From the NCBI RefSeq assembly GCF_000934755.1, contig NZ_KN882175.1:24456-88455 (forward strand): a stretch of 64,000 nt of DNA. Reading direction: 5' to 3'. A model generated the notes under the pieces. The model saw only the letters and a list, made by a program, of their open reading frames with translations. It had not been told where the DNA came from and searched no databases. The position numbers were made by a program, and so were the translations under genes. Shown in pieces: positions 1 through 8,868 of this stretch; the first letter of the stretch is position 1, and each line of letters starts with the position of its first letter. This DNA comes from Desulfonatronovibrio magnus. Lineage in GTDB: Bacteria > Desulfobacterota > Desulfovibrionia > Desulfovibrionales > Desulfonatronovibrionaceae.

Positions 1-500
1 CGCCAGGCACAGGGACTGTCCCTCGCTGTGTAAATTTTTTCATTTAAGCAAATTTTTCCAGGAACCAATGCAGCATCAATCTTTTTTATAGTACCTCGCG
101 GGGACTGTCCCAATTTTCAGAAAAGTGACAGACCCGTAAAGTTACTCGCAGGTTCGGTCCCGGTCCCCGGATGAGGAGCTTACAAGTAACTGGAATTGTA
201 TTGCCAATAAAATCAGATGCTTACAGTTTTCACATTTTCTCGATTTTTGCTTATGATTGATGCACATTTGCCAGAAAAGTTTCGTCAAAGATGGGAGCTT
301 TGCGCCAGGCACAGGGACTGTCCCTCGCTGTGTAAATTTTTTCATTTAAGCAAATTTTTCCAGGAACCAATGCAGCATCAATCTTTTTTATAGTACCTCG
401 CGGGGACTGTCCAAATTTTCAGAAAAGTGACAGACTCGTAAAGTTACTCGCAGGTTCGGTCCAGGGCCGCCCGGGTGAGGAGCTTACAAGTAACTACAAT
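1..500 (+). repeat. Two tandem copies of repeat module A
   Basis: The stretch beginning CGCCAGGCACAGGGACTGTC at 1 recurs at 303, giving a 302-bp tandem period. Each unit holds two odd palindromes of the form GGGACTGTCCC (12-22 and 101-111 in the first unit; the second box of the second unit is mutated at 403-413), then a GGTTCGGTCC...GTGAGGAGCTTACAAGTAACT junction (module D). The first copy is cut by the window edge. Other copies of module A lie near 26.5, 40.3, 42.2, 52.4, 62.6 and 63.2 kb (plus) and 16.9 and 45.3 kb (minus). No coding capacity is convincing. Confidence 0.9.
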
Positions 501-541
501 CGTATATGTAATAAATTCAGAGCATTAAGGTCTTACCATAC

Positions 542-673
542 AGATTGCTTCGGTCGCTTAGGCTCGCTCGTGGGTGACAGGTTTTCAGCAACTGCATCCC
601 TGACAACTCAGGTGTCATTGCGAGCGAGTCCTCGAGCGCGGCAATCCTTGTTGCGAGCGAAGCGAAGCAATCT
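542..673 (+). repeat. Repeat module B with inverted ends
   Basis: The element starts AGATTGCTTCG (542-552) and ends CGAAGCAATCT (663-673), an 11-bp inverted repeat. The interior holds CATTGCGAGCGAG...GCGCGGCAAT, a second dyad. Other copies: 40641-40820, 41923-42027, 62890-63021 (plus) and 17141-17271, 45101-45204 (minus). Confidence 0.85.
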
Positions 674-699
674 CGTGCTGAGGCTGTTTTTCTTGTTCC

Positions 700-841
700 C
701 AGGCTCCAGCCTGGGAATACCACTTTTTTGTGGCTCCAGCCACATTTTGAAGAAGCGGCTGGAGCCGCAAGAGAAAAACGTCCCCAGGCTGGAGCCTGGG
801 AACGAGAGGTATAAGTTACTCGCAGGTTCGGTTACGGTCTG
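700..841 (+). repeat. Repeat module C, stacked hairpins plus degenerate module D
   Basis: Four successive dyads share the core GGCT-CC/GG-AGCC: CCCAGGCTCCAGCCTGGG, GTGGCTCCAGCCAC, GCGGCTGGAGCCGC and CCCAGGCTGGAGCCTGGG. They are followed by ATAAGTTACTCGCAGGTTCGG and a decayed module D. Similar arrays lie at 42055-42150, 42600-42670, 44990-45075 and 63040-63135. Confidence 0.85.
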
Positions 842-855
842 ACTGGGTGAGACGC

Positions 856-3393
856 TTAAAACTTATCGCTCTTTGCCTGAGGGGGAGCATCAAGAATACT
901 TCTTATCCTGGAGAGAATTTCATCCATCTGAAAAGGTTTACCCAGGAAACCCGCAGCTCCGGACTTTATGCTTTCACTGGCCATGCCAACGGTTGAGTAT
1001 CCGCTGGCAATAAGAATTCTGGCCTTTGGATCCATTTCAAGAATTTCAGCCATTGCCTTGTGTCCTCCAATGCCGGGCATATTCAAGTCCAGTATGACCA
1101 GGTCGATGCTGCTTCCCCGGGAGGAGTAGACTTTCAGAGCCTGTTCACCACTGTCTGCAGTCAAAATATTATATCCATTGGTTTCCAGCATTTCCCTGGT
1201 AACCTCCCTGATATCCGGATCATCATCAACTACCAGAACTGTTTCCGAGTTGCCGCGAGCAGGGGACTCAATGCTGCTGACAATGAATTCATGCTTCACC
1301 TGGTCAGTAGTCGGCCAGAATATTTTAAAGGTTGTTCCCTGGTCTGGCTCGCTGTAGCAGTAAATATGGCCGTGATGCGCCTTGACAATTCCATACACTG
1401 AAGCCAGGCCAAGGCCTGTTCCCTTTCCAACTTCCTTTGTGGTGAAAAAAGGATCAAAAATGTGTTCCAATGACTCTTTATTGATTCCAATGCCGGAGTC
1501 AGAGACCTGCATCAGGACATACAAGCCGGGCTTAAGGCCGGAATGACCAGGTTCGTCAACTTTAAAATCGCTGGTGTCAATACTCAGCTTACCGCCCTGG
1601 GGCATGGCATCAGCCGCATTGCTGACAAGGTTGTATACCACCTGCTCTACTTGAGTAGGGTCTGCGTTAATAAACCTGGTGCTTTTGAGAGAAAGATTCA
1701 GGCTGATCATTTTCGGTATTGTGCTTTCCAGGATTTTCATGGCGTGGAGAATTTCCTGGTCCAGGTTCATGCCCTGCCTTTCAGTTTCAGCCTTGCGGCT
1801 GAACAGCAGAAGCTGTTTGACCATCCCTGAAGCTCGCTGCACTGATTTTTGCAGAGTTTTGATGCGTTTTATGTCAGGGTGATCAGCTTTCTTGCCTGTG
1901 GATAAAAGCTGAAGATTTCCGCCCATGGCATGTAAGAGGTTATTGAAATCGTGGGCAATACCTCCAGCCAGCATGCCTACTGATTCCATTTTCTGGGCCT
2001 GCAGAAGCTGGGAGTGCAGTCTTTCCTTTTCCTGTTCAGCAATTTTGCGATCAGTGATATCGACAAAAAAACCGCTGTAAATCTTTTCAAAGTTTGGATC
2101 CTGTTTTTCCCGCACATTGAGCGAAACCCAGAAAGTATCACCCTGGAGGCGTTTCCATTGAACCTCGTAGTTCAGTACATACCCCTGTTGACTCAGGATC
2201 TCCATGAGTCTTGTCCGGTCATCTTTTCTGACATAAAGCTGATCAGAAATGCTTTCAACCAGGGAAAGCATTTCAGCAGGACTGGAGTAGCCCGCCAGCC
2301 TGGCAAATTCAGGGTTTACTGAAAGAAATTTTCCTTTGGGATATGTCTGAAATATTCCAATGGGAGCATCTTCAAAAAGCTCCCGGTATTTTTCCTCGCT
2401 TTGTTTCAGAGCCAGAAGAGCGCTTTGACGTTCTGTTACATCCGTCAGGATGACAACCAGCATATCTCCTCCAGCTTTTAAACGAAATTCCGTATAAACC
2501 ACTCTCCCGTCTTTGCAGGCTACTGGAAAAACAACCGGACTAATTTCTTTCTGGTCTGCCAAAGCTTCACCAACGGCATCTTTCCAGGATTTGTAGACTT
2601 TTTTTCTGAACTCAGGGTCAGGATAAGCATTGGGCCACCAGTCATCCAGGGTTTTCATGTCCTCAGGCTTGTATCCAAAGAGAGTCTCAATTTGTGGGCT
2701 TACGTATTTGCAATTGTCATCTTTATCAAGCACGATAATACCAACTGGAGCTACTTCTCCCAGCATTCTGAACCTGGTTTCACTCTGGCGCAGATCTTCC
2801 TGGCTTTTGTTCCTGGCCAGTCTTTTGACCATGAGCAGACCCAGGAAAGCTGTGCCTGCAGGGTAAATCAGCAGAATAGGCAAAATCAGACCTGTAAAGA
2901 CTTCAGGCCGGATTTCTCTCGGCAGGCTTATCATAAAAAAAACCATGACTACATGTACTGTTAATCCCAACATGTATAGATTTTTCCAACTAAGTTCATG
3001 AAGGCCTTTATGAATGAATCTGCGCCATGCCAGACCTATAAGCCCTGAAGATGTAATGACCAGCAAGCCCATCCATACACCAGGGCCGCCTATGCTAAGA
3101 CGATACCCAGCTGCCATGGCCATGGTTATGAGGGTGGGAATTGTTCCGAAAAAGAGTCCGGAAACAGCAATGAGGATGGAACGGGTATCAAACACAAGAC
3201 CGGGAATGAACTCCCAGGAAGTGATCATAAGCACTATGCAGATCAGACCAAGGAACAATCCTGTTACGTATTTTCTTGCTGTGGTGGCCTCTGCCTTCCA
3301 CCCTGGAGAAAAGGTGTCCAGAAGTAATACAGTTGCTACGAGTAATGCTGCATTCTGGATCATTCCTATAAAAGCCGGAGCCAGACTTTCCAT
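856..3393 (-). CDS. Hybrid sensor histidine kinase with LytS-type 5TM sensor, two PAS domains and receiver
   Basis: This 845-residue membrane kinase probably phosphorylates itself and passes phosphate to its own receiver. Residues 1 to about 195 form hydrophobic segments resembling the 5TM-5TMR_LYT sensor. Two PAS domains follow (about 205-325 and 335-455), then a HisKA segment with [16 protein letters not shown], a HATPase domain ([19 protein letters not shown]) and a C-terminal receiver with [10 protein letters not shown], phospho-acceptor Asp in DLNMPG and Lys in GKPF. No output domain or partner regulator lies next to it, since repeats flank it on both sides. The ligand cannot be read from sequence. 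The start ATG has no strong ribosome binding site. Confidence 0.88.
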   Translation of the reverse strand: MESLAPAFIGMIQNAALLVATVLLLDTFSPGWKAEATTARKYVTGLFLGLICIVLMITSWEFIPGLVFDTRSILIAVSGLFFGTIPTLITMAMAAGYRLSIGGPGVWMGLLVITSSGLIGLAWRRFIHKGLHELSWKNLYMLGLTVHVVMVFFMISLPREIRPEVFTGLILPILLIYPAGTAFLGLLMVKRLARNKSQEDLRQSETRFRMLGEVAPVGIIVLDKDDNCKYVSPQIETLFGYKPEDMKTLDDWWPNAYPDPEFRKKVYKSWKDAVGEALADQKEISPVVFPVACKDGRVVYTEFRLKAGGDMLVVILTDVTERQSALLALKQSEEKYRELFEDAPIGIFQTYPKGKFLSVNPEFARLAGYSSPAEMLSLVESISDQLYVRKDDRTRLMEILSQQGYVLNYEVQWKRLQGDTFWVSLNVREKQDPNFEKIYSGFFVDITDRKIAEQEKERLHSQLLQAQKMESVGMLAGGIAHDFNNLLHAMGGNLQLLSTGKKADHPDIKRIKTLQKSVQRASGMVKQLLLFSRKAETERQGMNLDQEILHAMKILESTIPKMISLNLSLKSTRFINADPTQVEQVVYNLVSNAADAMPQGGKLSIDTSDFKVDEPGHSGLKPGLYVLMQVSDSGIGINKESLEHIFDPFFTTKEVGKGTGLGLASVYGIVKAHHGHIYCYSEPDQGTTFKIFWPTTDQVKHEFIVSSIESPARGNSETVLVVDDDPDIREVTREMLETNGYNILTADSGEQALKVYSSRGSSIDLVILDLNMPGIGGHKAMAEILEMDPKARILIASGYSTVGMASESIKSGAAGFLGKPFQMDEILSRIRSILDAPPQAKSDKF

Positions 3394-3419
3394 GTCAGTT
3401 CCAAATCAGTGGTTTGGTG

Positions 3420-3790
3420 ATTAGTAACTTACTCCTGAAACCCTGTCATAAAAAAACAAGAACATTTGCACCTCAAAGGCGCAAAGGACTCAAAGTTAAA
3501 GACAATAAGGAAGATATTTTTTGAAAACTGGGCATCGGTTTTCAAAAAGGCTGCCTTTTCATTTGCCGTTCCCCGGCAAATGAAAAAAACTTCTTTCTTT
3601 GCGTCCTTTGCGTCTTGAGTGAGTCTTCGAACGGGCGGTGAAAATATCTTTTTTTGGGTTGCGGGTACAACCCGCATTGGTAACTTACTCCTGAAACCCT
3701 GTCATAAAAAAGCAAGAAAGTTTGCACCTCAAAGGCGCAAAGGACTCAAAGATAAAGACAATAAAAAGGTTCTTGTTACAGAATTGAGGA
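3420..3790. repeat. Direct-repeat block related to module E
   Basis: AGTAACTTACTCCTGAAACC with about 65 following bases occurs at 3422-3510 and again at 3680-3768. The bases between them (3531-3680: TTTTCAAAAAGGCTGCC..., CGAACGGGCGG, ending GCGGGTACAACCCGCATT) recur at 14403-14560 upstream of the catalase gene. Open frames here are repeat sequence, not genes. Confidence 0.8.
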
Positions 3791-3825
3791 GGTAAGTTAC
3801 ATATAGTTACTTTGGGTTAATACCC

Positions 3826-3941
3826 GATTATGACGGCTTGGAACGGCTTCCTGCCCGGAGGATTACAGCCCGGAGGGGGACTGTCCCTGGCTTCGGAACT
3901 GTCTCCAATTGACTTTTCAGAAACGCTTAATGCTCCCGCCT
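3826..3941 (-). mobile_element. Truncated copy of the 24-bp-TIR element
   Basis: Reading on the minus strand, GGGAGCATTAAGCGTTTCTG starts at 3941 and the match to the intact elements at 24451 and 59066 continues to about 3826 (CCGTCATAATCGGG), where it stops before the second inverted end. It carries the 30-bp CCTGCCCGGAGG...CCCGGAGGG hairpin module inside. I infer a decayed or truncated insertion. Confidence 0.75.
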
Positions 3942-4284
3942 GAAATGTTGGTTTGACTATATTTTGTCAGGGAAATTATATCCACTCACATAAGTATACT
4001 CTGCAGGCGATTGTTACTCAATATGTTTACTATATAGCCAGAAAAAAAATTCCCTGCAACCAGTCTTTTGAGATGATTTTTTATTGACAACTCATTTACT
4101 TTTGTTAATGATTGTTTTTCAACGTTCACGCTTAATTAAAATCTCTCAAGCAGCCTTGGGTTTTGATTGCCTGCTGCACTATAGCAGACTCTGATGCTTT
4201 TTTTCGTCGTCTGTTTTTACATGGGTAAATATTTGTCTCTTTATATTTGCTGACACTTACATTGTCATCAAACACCTTATCTGT
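3942..4284. other. AT-rich intergenic stretch
   Basis: No frame, RNA or repeat copy could be supported here. It holds AT-rich sequence with several runs of T. Confidence 0.5.
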
Positions 4285-4440
4285 TTAACGCTTTTTTAAA
4301 CATCAAAGGGACAGGTGCTCCGGAACCCATTTGAGCATAATTTTGCATGAAGAATAAGTCTTTTCTGGGCAAGCAAGACCCGGAAGAGCCAGTCCCCCTC
4401 CGGGCTGTATGCCTCCGGGCAGGAAGCCGTGCCACATGTA
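4285..4440. repeat. REPIN-like hairpin element
   Basis: GGGACAGGTGCTCCGGAACCC pairs imperfectly with GACCCGGAAGAGCCAGTCCCC around a loop, followed by the 30-bp CTCCGGGCTGTATGCCTCCGGG module and GGAAGCCGTGCCACATG. Close relatives lie at 26796-26886 and 52652-52785. The layout resembles REP doublets mobilised by REP-associated tyrosine transposases, but no such transposase is in the window. Confidence 0.6.
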
Positions 4441-4452
4441 AAGGTTTAATCT

Positions 4453-4655
4453 AATGCGGGCTGTGCCCACAACCCAATTTAAACAAGAATAGTTAAGTTT
4501 GGGCGATAACCTTATTTTTCAGGTTGAAGGCTGAAGGTCGAAGGTCGAAGGCTGAAGGCTGAAGAATAAGGATCTTGGGCATCATTGCTCTTTCAAGATT
4601 AAATGAATTTCTTGTTTTTTTCTACAGGATTGAAAGGGTAAGTTACTAAGCTTTT
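4453..4655 (+). repeat. Repeat module E with GAAGGCT heptamer array
   Basis: The module runs from AATGCGGGCTGTGCCCACAA through GAATAGTTAAGTTTGGGCGA to GAATAAGGATCTTGGGCATC and ends GGATTGAAAGGGTAAGTTAC. Inside, 4524-4564 is a heptanucleotide array (GAAGGCT/GAAGGTC, about five units plus a partial). The copy at 5583-5760 has only about two units, so array length differs between copies. Confidence 0.85.
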
Positions 4656-4898
4656 TCCGCGACCTTGCACGAAAAAAGTGGCCCCTTCAAGGCAGCTTCA
4701 GGTAAACCTATGAATGACGGATTGAGCACGGGGACTGGCTCTCCCGGCATTTATTTTTCTAATTTGTTTCTTGCTCAATAAAAAATAAGTGCCGGGGTGC
4801 CTGTCCCCACAAACATGAAAGCAAGGATTTTTAACAACCAACATGTTTGTTTGAAATTTCCACTAAGCGCCTAATACATTTTTGAAGGAGAAAATGCC

Positions 4899-5057
4899 AT
4901 GCAGGAAAGATTTTGCACATGCGGACATTTGGTTTATGTGGCTTATATTGTGACATCCAGGGGGATCTATCATCTGTTCAAACCCATGGCCCGGATGACA
5001 GAGCTAATGCGTTGTCCTTCCTGTGGACGCCCCATTAATATTGATGATCTCAGCTGA
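4899..5057 (+). CDS. Small CxC/CPSCG zinc-ribbon protein upstream of umuD
   Basis: A 52-residue protein begins MQERFCTCGH and ends GRPINIDDLS. It carries a CTC pair near the N terminus and a CPSC pair near residues 39-42, the usual spacing of a short zinc ribbon, with a hydrophobic stretch (LVYVAYIV) between. GAAGGAG lies 8 bases before the ATG. Its stop is 9 bases before the umuD start, which itself lacks a ribosome binding site, so the two are probably translationally coupled. I do not recognise a named family; a role in SOS or damage response is inferred from position only. Confidence 0.7.
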   Translation: MQERFCTCGHLVYVAYIVTSRGIYHLFKPMARMTELMRCPSCGRPINIDDLS

Positions 5058-5066
5058 TTTTTATAT

Positions 5067-5507
5067 ATGAAAAATAATGCCACTTGTCACAACCTGTTTG
5101 CAACTGATGATTTTTCAGAAGCTTTTGACCTGCCACAATTACTGGTGCATGTCCCTGCCGGATTTCCCTCCCCGGCAGATGACTACATGGACAAAAGTCT
5201 GGACCTCAATGCTTATCTGGTCAGCAATAAAGCTGCATCCTTTTTTGTTCGGGTTGCAGGGGATTCCATGGAGGGAGCCGGTATATTGAATGGTGACATA
5301 TTACTGATTGACAGGTCTCTTGATCCTGCTCACAATAAAATAGTAGTCGCTATTCTCAATAACGAGCTGACGGTTAAAAAGATAAGATACAAGGGTAATC
5401 GGGTTTTTCTGATTGCGGATAACCCGGAATATCAGCCCATTGAAATTACCGAACATATGGAATGTGCCATCTGGGGTGTTGTTGCCGCTGTGATCAGAAA
5501 GCTCTGA
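5067..5507 (+). CDS. umuD: UmuD-like SOS mutagenesis protein (S24 peptidase)
   Basis: This 146-residue protein matches UmuD, the self-cleaving accessory subunit of DNA polymerase V. The cleavage site is Ala31-Gly32 (VPAGFPSP), the nucleophile is Ser67 in GDSMEG and the general base is Lys104 in LTVKKI; the 36- and 37-residue spacings equal those of E. coli UmuD (24/60/97). RecA filaments should trigger cleavage. umuC is not adjacent but about 28 kb away at 33251-34534. No ribosome binding site precedes the ATG, fitting coupling to the zinc-ribbon gene upstream. No LexA box could be named with confidence. Confidence 0.9.
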   Translation: MKNNATCHNLFATDDFSEAFDLPQLLVHVPAGFPSPADDYMDKSLDLNAYLVSNKAASFFVRVAGDSMEGAGILNGDILLIDRSLDPAHNKIVVAILNNELTVKKIRYKGNRVFLIADNPEYQPIEITEHMECAIWGVVAAVIRKL

Positions 5508-5582
5508 AACACGGAATTCATTTTATATCCACATATCTCTTTGGGGCAGTGGTTTTCTAAACGACTGAAACCAAATATGCTA

Positions 5583-5760
5583 CTAATGCGGGCTGTGCCC
5601 ACAACCCAATTTAATCAAGAATAGTTAAGTTTGGGCGATAACCTTACTTTTCAGGCTAAAGGCTGAAGGCTGAAGAATAAGGATCTTGGGCATCATTGCT
5701 CTTTCAAGGTTATAAAAATTTCTTGTTTTTTTCTACAGGATTGAAACGGTAAATTATTAC
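5583..5760 (+). repeat. Repeat module E, short-array copy
   Basis: The same order of blocks as at 4453-4655 (AATGCGGGCTGTGCCCACAA to AGGATTGAAACGGTAAATTA), with only about two GAAGGCT units at 5660-5674. Confidence 0.85.
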
Positions 5761-5777
5761 ACAACGGAGAGATGAAA

Positions 5778-6425
5778 ATGAAAGATACAGCTTTGCTGCT
5801 CATAGACATGCAAAATGAAGCATCATTCAACATAAAAGAAATGGATGAAGCATTGGACAAGGGCGCACTGGTACTTGCAGCCTGTCGTGAAAACAACATT
5901 CCAGTTCTTTATTCTCGACATACCCACAGACCGGACGGACTTGATGCGTCCATTTGTGAGCCCCTCCCGGAAAATGGGAATATCGCCTATTGCATTGACA
6001 CAGATGCAGCCGAGATTAGTGCCAGGGTCAGACCATTGCCACATGAGCCGGTTATAGACAAGCATCGCTGGAGCAGCTTTTTTGCCACTGAACTAGATCT
6101 GCTTTTACGCAATCTTGAGGTAAAAAATATTATTGTTGGAGGCTTTGTGACAGACGGGTGCGTTTTGAATACGGTTTATGACGCTTTTTTCAGAAATTAC
6201 CGTGTAATTCTGGTCAAAGATATGATGGCTGCCTCCAATACTACTGCGCATGCCTTCAGCATTATTAACATGGCTAATTGGGTGTATGGCATTACAATTT
6301 TAAGAGCGGACCAGGCTGTTAAAATGGTCAGCGGACAGAATTATCAAGCCTGGCAATGGACAGAGCCTGACCAGTTTCATCCGGAACCGAATGAAATTAT
6401 GAAAGTATATGCAGAATTAGAGTAA
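5778..6425 (+). CDS. Isochorismatase-family cysteine hydrolase
   Basis: A cytosolic hydrolase of about 215 residues in the isochorismatase/nicotinamidase fold. The triad is visible: Asp10 in LLIDMQNE, Lys95 in IDKHRWSSFF and the nucleophile Cys128 in FVTDGCVLNT, preceded by the cis-peptide region GGFVTD. The substrate (an amide or N-carbamoyl compound in known members) cannot be deduced. The ATG at 5772 sits only 2 bases after GGAG while the one at 5778 has 8-base spacing, so I choose 5778. A methyltransferase gene follows 32 bases downstream on the same strand. Confidence 0.85.
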   Translation: MKDTALLLIDMQNEASFNIKEMDEALDKGALVLAACRENNIPVLYSRHTHRPDGLDASICEPLPENGNIAYCIDTDAAEISARVRPLPHEPVIDKHRWSSFFATELDLLLRNLEVKNIIVGGFVTDGCVLNTVYDAFFRNYRVILVKDMMAASNTTAHAFSIINMANWVYGITILRADQAVKMVSGQNYQAWQWTEPDQFHPEPNEIMKVYAELE

Positions 6426-6457
6426 AAAAGATTATCATGGCATAATATTTTAGTCCT

Positions 6458-7003
6458 ATGAAATACAACCCACCATCAGACTATCTCATAAAACACTTAG
6501 AGCATATATGGCCCCTGAAAGTGTCAGGGTCTGTTCTGGATCTGGCTTGCGGAACAGGGAGTAATGGACTGTACCTGGCAGAAAAAGGGGCACGGGTTCA
6601 TTTTTGGGACCAAAACAGTGAAAAGTTAGCACAGATCAAAAGAATTGCCCGATTAAAAGGATTTGATACGTCTTTTAAAAAGATTGATCTTGAAACAGGA
6701 CAAGGCAGTGTTTTGCCTGAAGAATACTTCAGTCTTATTATGGTATTCAGATATCTGCACAGGCCTTTGATGCCTGAGATTAAAAATGCAGTTCTGCCAG
6801 GCGGAACAATCATTTACGAAACCTTTACAATCAGGCAGGCTCAGCTTGGGAAACCTTCCAACCCGGATTTTTTACTAAATGATGGTGAATTAAAAGAGTG
6901 GTTCAGCGACTGGGCTATACTTGACCATTATGAAGCAGAACTTTTGGATCCCATTAGATATATGGCCGGGATTATTGCCAGGAAGTCAAGCCCGGGAATA
7001 TGA
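6458..7003 (+). CDS. Class I SAM-dependent methyltransferase
   Basis: A 181-residue methyltransferase. Motif I is VLDLACGTGSNGLYLAEKGA (residues about 26-45), followed by an acidic strand end (VHFWDQN) and a motif II-like region (FSLIMVFRYLHRPLMPEI). It resembles the TehB/UbiE-type small methyltransferases; the substrate is unknown. It follows the isochorismatase-like gene and ends 72 bases from the convergent cydC. Confidence 0.82.
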   Translation: MKYNPPSDYLIKHLEHIWPLKVSGSVLDLACGTGSNGLYLAEKGARVHFWDQNSEKLAQIKRIARLKGFDTSFKKIDLETGQGSVLPEEYFSLIMVFRYLHRPLMPEIKNAVLPGGTIIYETFTIRQAQLGKPSNPDFLLNDGELKEWFSDWAILDHYEAELLDPIRYMAGIIARKSSPGI

Positions 7004-7075
7004 AATACCCCCGGAGGTGAACATATTTTTAATAAATACCTAATGCACCCTTTCCTGTCGTGACAGTTAATGACT

Positions 7076-8722
7076 TCATGCTCTGAAACTGATCACTTTG
7101 TCCATATATTTAAGCCCAGCCTGTCTGTGAGTGATGAGAATTACGGTCTTGCCCTGCATCACTTCAATTAGAGTTTTCCAGAGTTCGTCTTCAGTAGCAG
7201 GATCCAGTCCTTCAGTAGGTTCATCAAGAAAAAGTATCCTGGATTTTTTGAGCAGGGTTCTGGCAATGCTCAAACGCCTGCCCTGCCCACCGGACAGCCT
7301 GGTTCCAGCCTGGCCCACCAGAGTGTCAAGGCCATGGGGAAGTGAGCGGACATAGTCTTCAAGCTTTGCTGCGGCAAGGGCTGAGTAAAGCTGCTGGTCT
7401 GAAGCTTCAGGGTCAGCCAGCAGAAGATTTTCCCGGATGGTAGCATTAAACAGGTAAGTGTCCTGGGCCACAACCCCTATCCAGGAACGGATCCTCCAGG
7501 AATCATACTTGCCAAGCTCATTTCCCCCCAGGAAGATCTGCCCTTTGTCCGGGGCATAAAATTTTAGAAGCAGGTTAATAATGCTGGTCTTTCCTGATCC
7601 TGTCGGACCTGTAATCCCCAACTTCTGAGCAGATCCAACTGTAAAGCTCAAATCTTCATGCACTGGAACTGTTCTTCCTGGATAGACAAAGCTTACGTTT
7701 TTAAATTCAATGTCCCATTTATCAGGTTCGGGTATAATTGTCTGGGGTTCCCTGATGGCAGAAGGCTGGTTTATTATGGAGAACAGTCTTTCTGCAGATG
7801 CCCTGGTTCTGCCCCAGGCCTTTAGGGCTGATGGAAGCTGCTGCACGCCTTCAAAACTAAGAAGTGCCAGGACTGCCAGCATGGGCAGATTCTGGGGAGA
7901 TAAGGCCCCGGACTCCACCAGGGGGATGGATATAATCAGGACACCCCACAGGGCCAGGCCTGTAAAAAATATCATACCCGACTCGGAAAGGGCTTCTATA
8001 CGCACAAGCCCTGCCTGAATATTGGCCTGATTGCGATTTTCTTTCAATAGATGTTTTGCCATATTGCGGGTCTGACCAAAGACTATCAGCTCTTCTAAGC
8101 CTCTTGCCAGATCAACAGCAGTAGTGCGCATCAAAACAAGGGAATGAACCTGGCTCCTGCCTTTGATGAACCCTAAGTGCAGGGTTGCCAAGGGCAGAAG
8201 AGCACCAGCCAGAATCCACATCAGACAAAGATGCAGGGCCATGATCAGACTGAAGTTGAGGACAAAGACAAAAATCACGGACAGAACAAGAACAGCCGAA
8301 AGCACCGGAAGGACAAAGCGCAGATAAAATTCGTCCAGATTGTCAATGTCAGACTTGATCCTGGAAAAAATATCCGCACTGTGCAGGTCTTTGATGCCGG
8401 CCGGGGCAACAGGTTCCAGCTGTCTGAAAAACCAGACCCGAAGCCATGTCAGCAGCTTGAATGTGGCCTGGTGAGAAACGAGTCTTTCAGCGTATCTGCC
8501 AAGAGTACGCACTATGGCCAGGGTTCTGATCCCTCCTGCAGGCAGGTGGTAATTAAAGGGGACCCCGCTTATTCCAGCCAGGGCCATGCAGGCCAGAAAC
8601 CAGGCTGCCACGCTTAAAAGTGCTGCATTGGCCAAAAGGGTAATGGCTGAGCAGACAACTCCGAGAAGCATCCACTTCCACTGGTTAAGCAATAGTTTGA
8701 GTAATGGTAAAAATACTTTCAT
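7076..8722 (-). CDS. cydC: CydC, thiol/heme ABC exporter subunit
   Basis: This 548-residue half-transporter pairs with CydD to move thiols (glutathione, cysteine) or heme-related cargo to the periplasm, which is needed to assemble cytochrome bd. Residues 1 to about 310 are a six-helix ABC exporter domain; the nucleotide-binding domain shows Walker A GPTGSGKTS, signature LSGGQGRRLS, Walker B ILFLDEPTEG and the switch His in LITHRQ. A GGAGAG lies 7 bases before the ATG. It is the last gene of the cydABDC cluster, separated from cydD by a heptamer array. Confidence 0.93.
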   Translation of the reverse strand: MKVFLPLLKLLLNQWKWMLLGVVCSAITLLANAALLSVAAWFLACMALAGISGVPFNYHLPAGGIRTLAIVRTLGRYAERLVSHQATFKLLTWLRVWFFRQLEPVAPAGIKDLHSADIFSRIKSDIDNLDEFYLRFVLPVLSAVLVLSVIFVFVLNFSLIMALHLCLMWILAGALLPLATLHLGFIKGRSQVHSLVLMRTTAVDLARGLEELIVFGQTRNMAKHLLKENRNQANIQAGLVRIEALSESGMIFFTGLALWGVLIISIPLVESGALSPQNLPMLAVLALLSFEGVQQLPSALKAWGRTRASAERLFSIINQPSAIREPQTIIPEPDKWDIEFKNVSFVYPGRTVPVHEDLSFTVGSAQKLGITGPTGSGKTSIINLLLKFYAPDKGQIFLGGNELGKYDSWRIRSWIGVVAQDTYLFNATIRENLLLADPEASDQQLYSALAAAKLEDYVRSLPHGLDTLVGQAGTRLSGGQGRRLSIARTLLKKSRILFLDEPTEGLDPATEDELWKTLIEVMQGKTVILITHRQAGLKYMDKVISFRA

Positions 8723-8734
8723 GACATCTCTCCA

Positions 8735-8866
8735 GGCCCTGCCCCCTGCTCTCTAACCCCCGACCTCTGCCTTCTGACCTCTGACTTCTGCTTGCCCCGT
8801 GAAACAGCCCGAAGGCCTCCCTGTCGAAGACAGGGGTTTCACTGGGGACCTCTGACCCCAGCCCCC
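8735..8866 (-). repeat. CTCTGAC heptamer array between cydD and cydC
   Basis: Degenerate 7-base units (CTCTGCC, TTCTGAC, CTCTGAC, TTCTGCT) fill 8757-8792, then a unique hairpin-like piece, then CCTCTGACCCCAGCCCCCTG up to the cydD stop codon at 8869. The same unit type forms the array next to umuC at 33147-33250. Confidence 0.75.
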
Positions 8867-8868
8867 TG

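Noticed and set aside
4811-4856. LexA box upstream of the zinc-ribbon/umuD genes (AACATGTTTG dyad)
   Set aside because: A weak dyad exists (ACAAACATG...CATGTTTGT), but it does not match a LexA consensus that I can name for this lineage.
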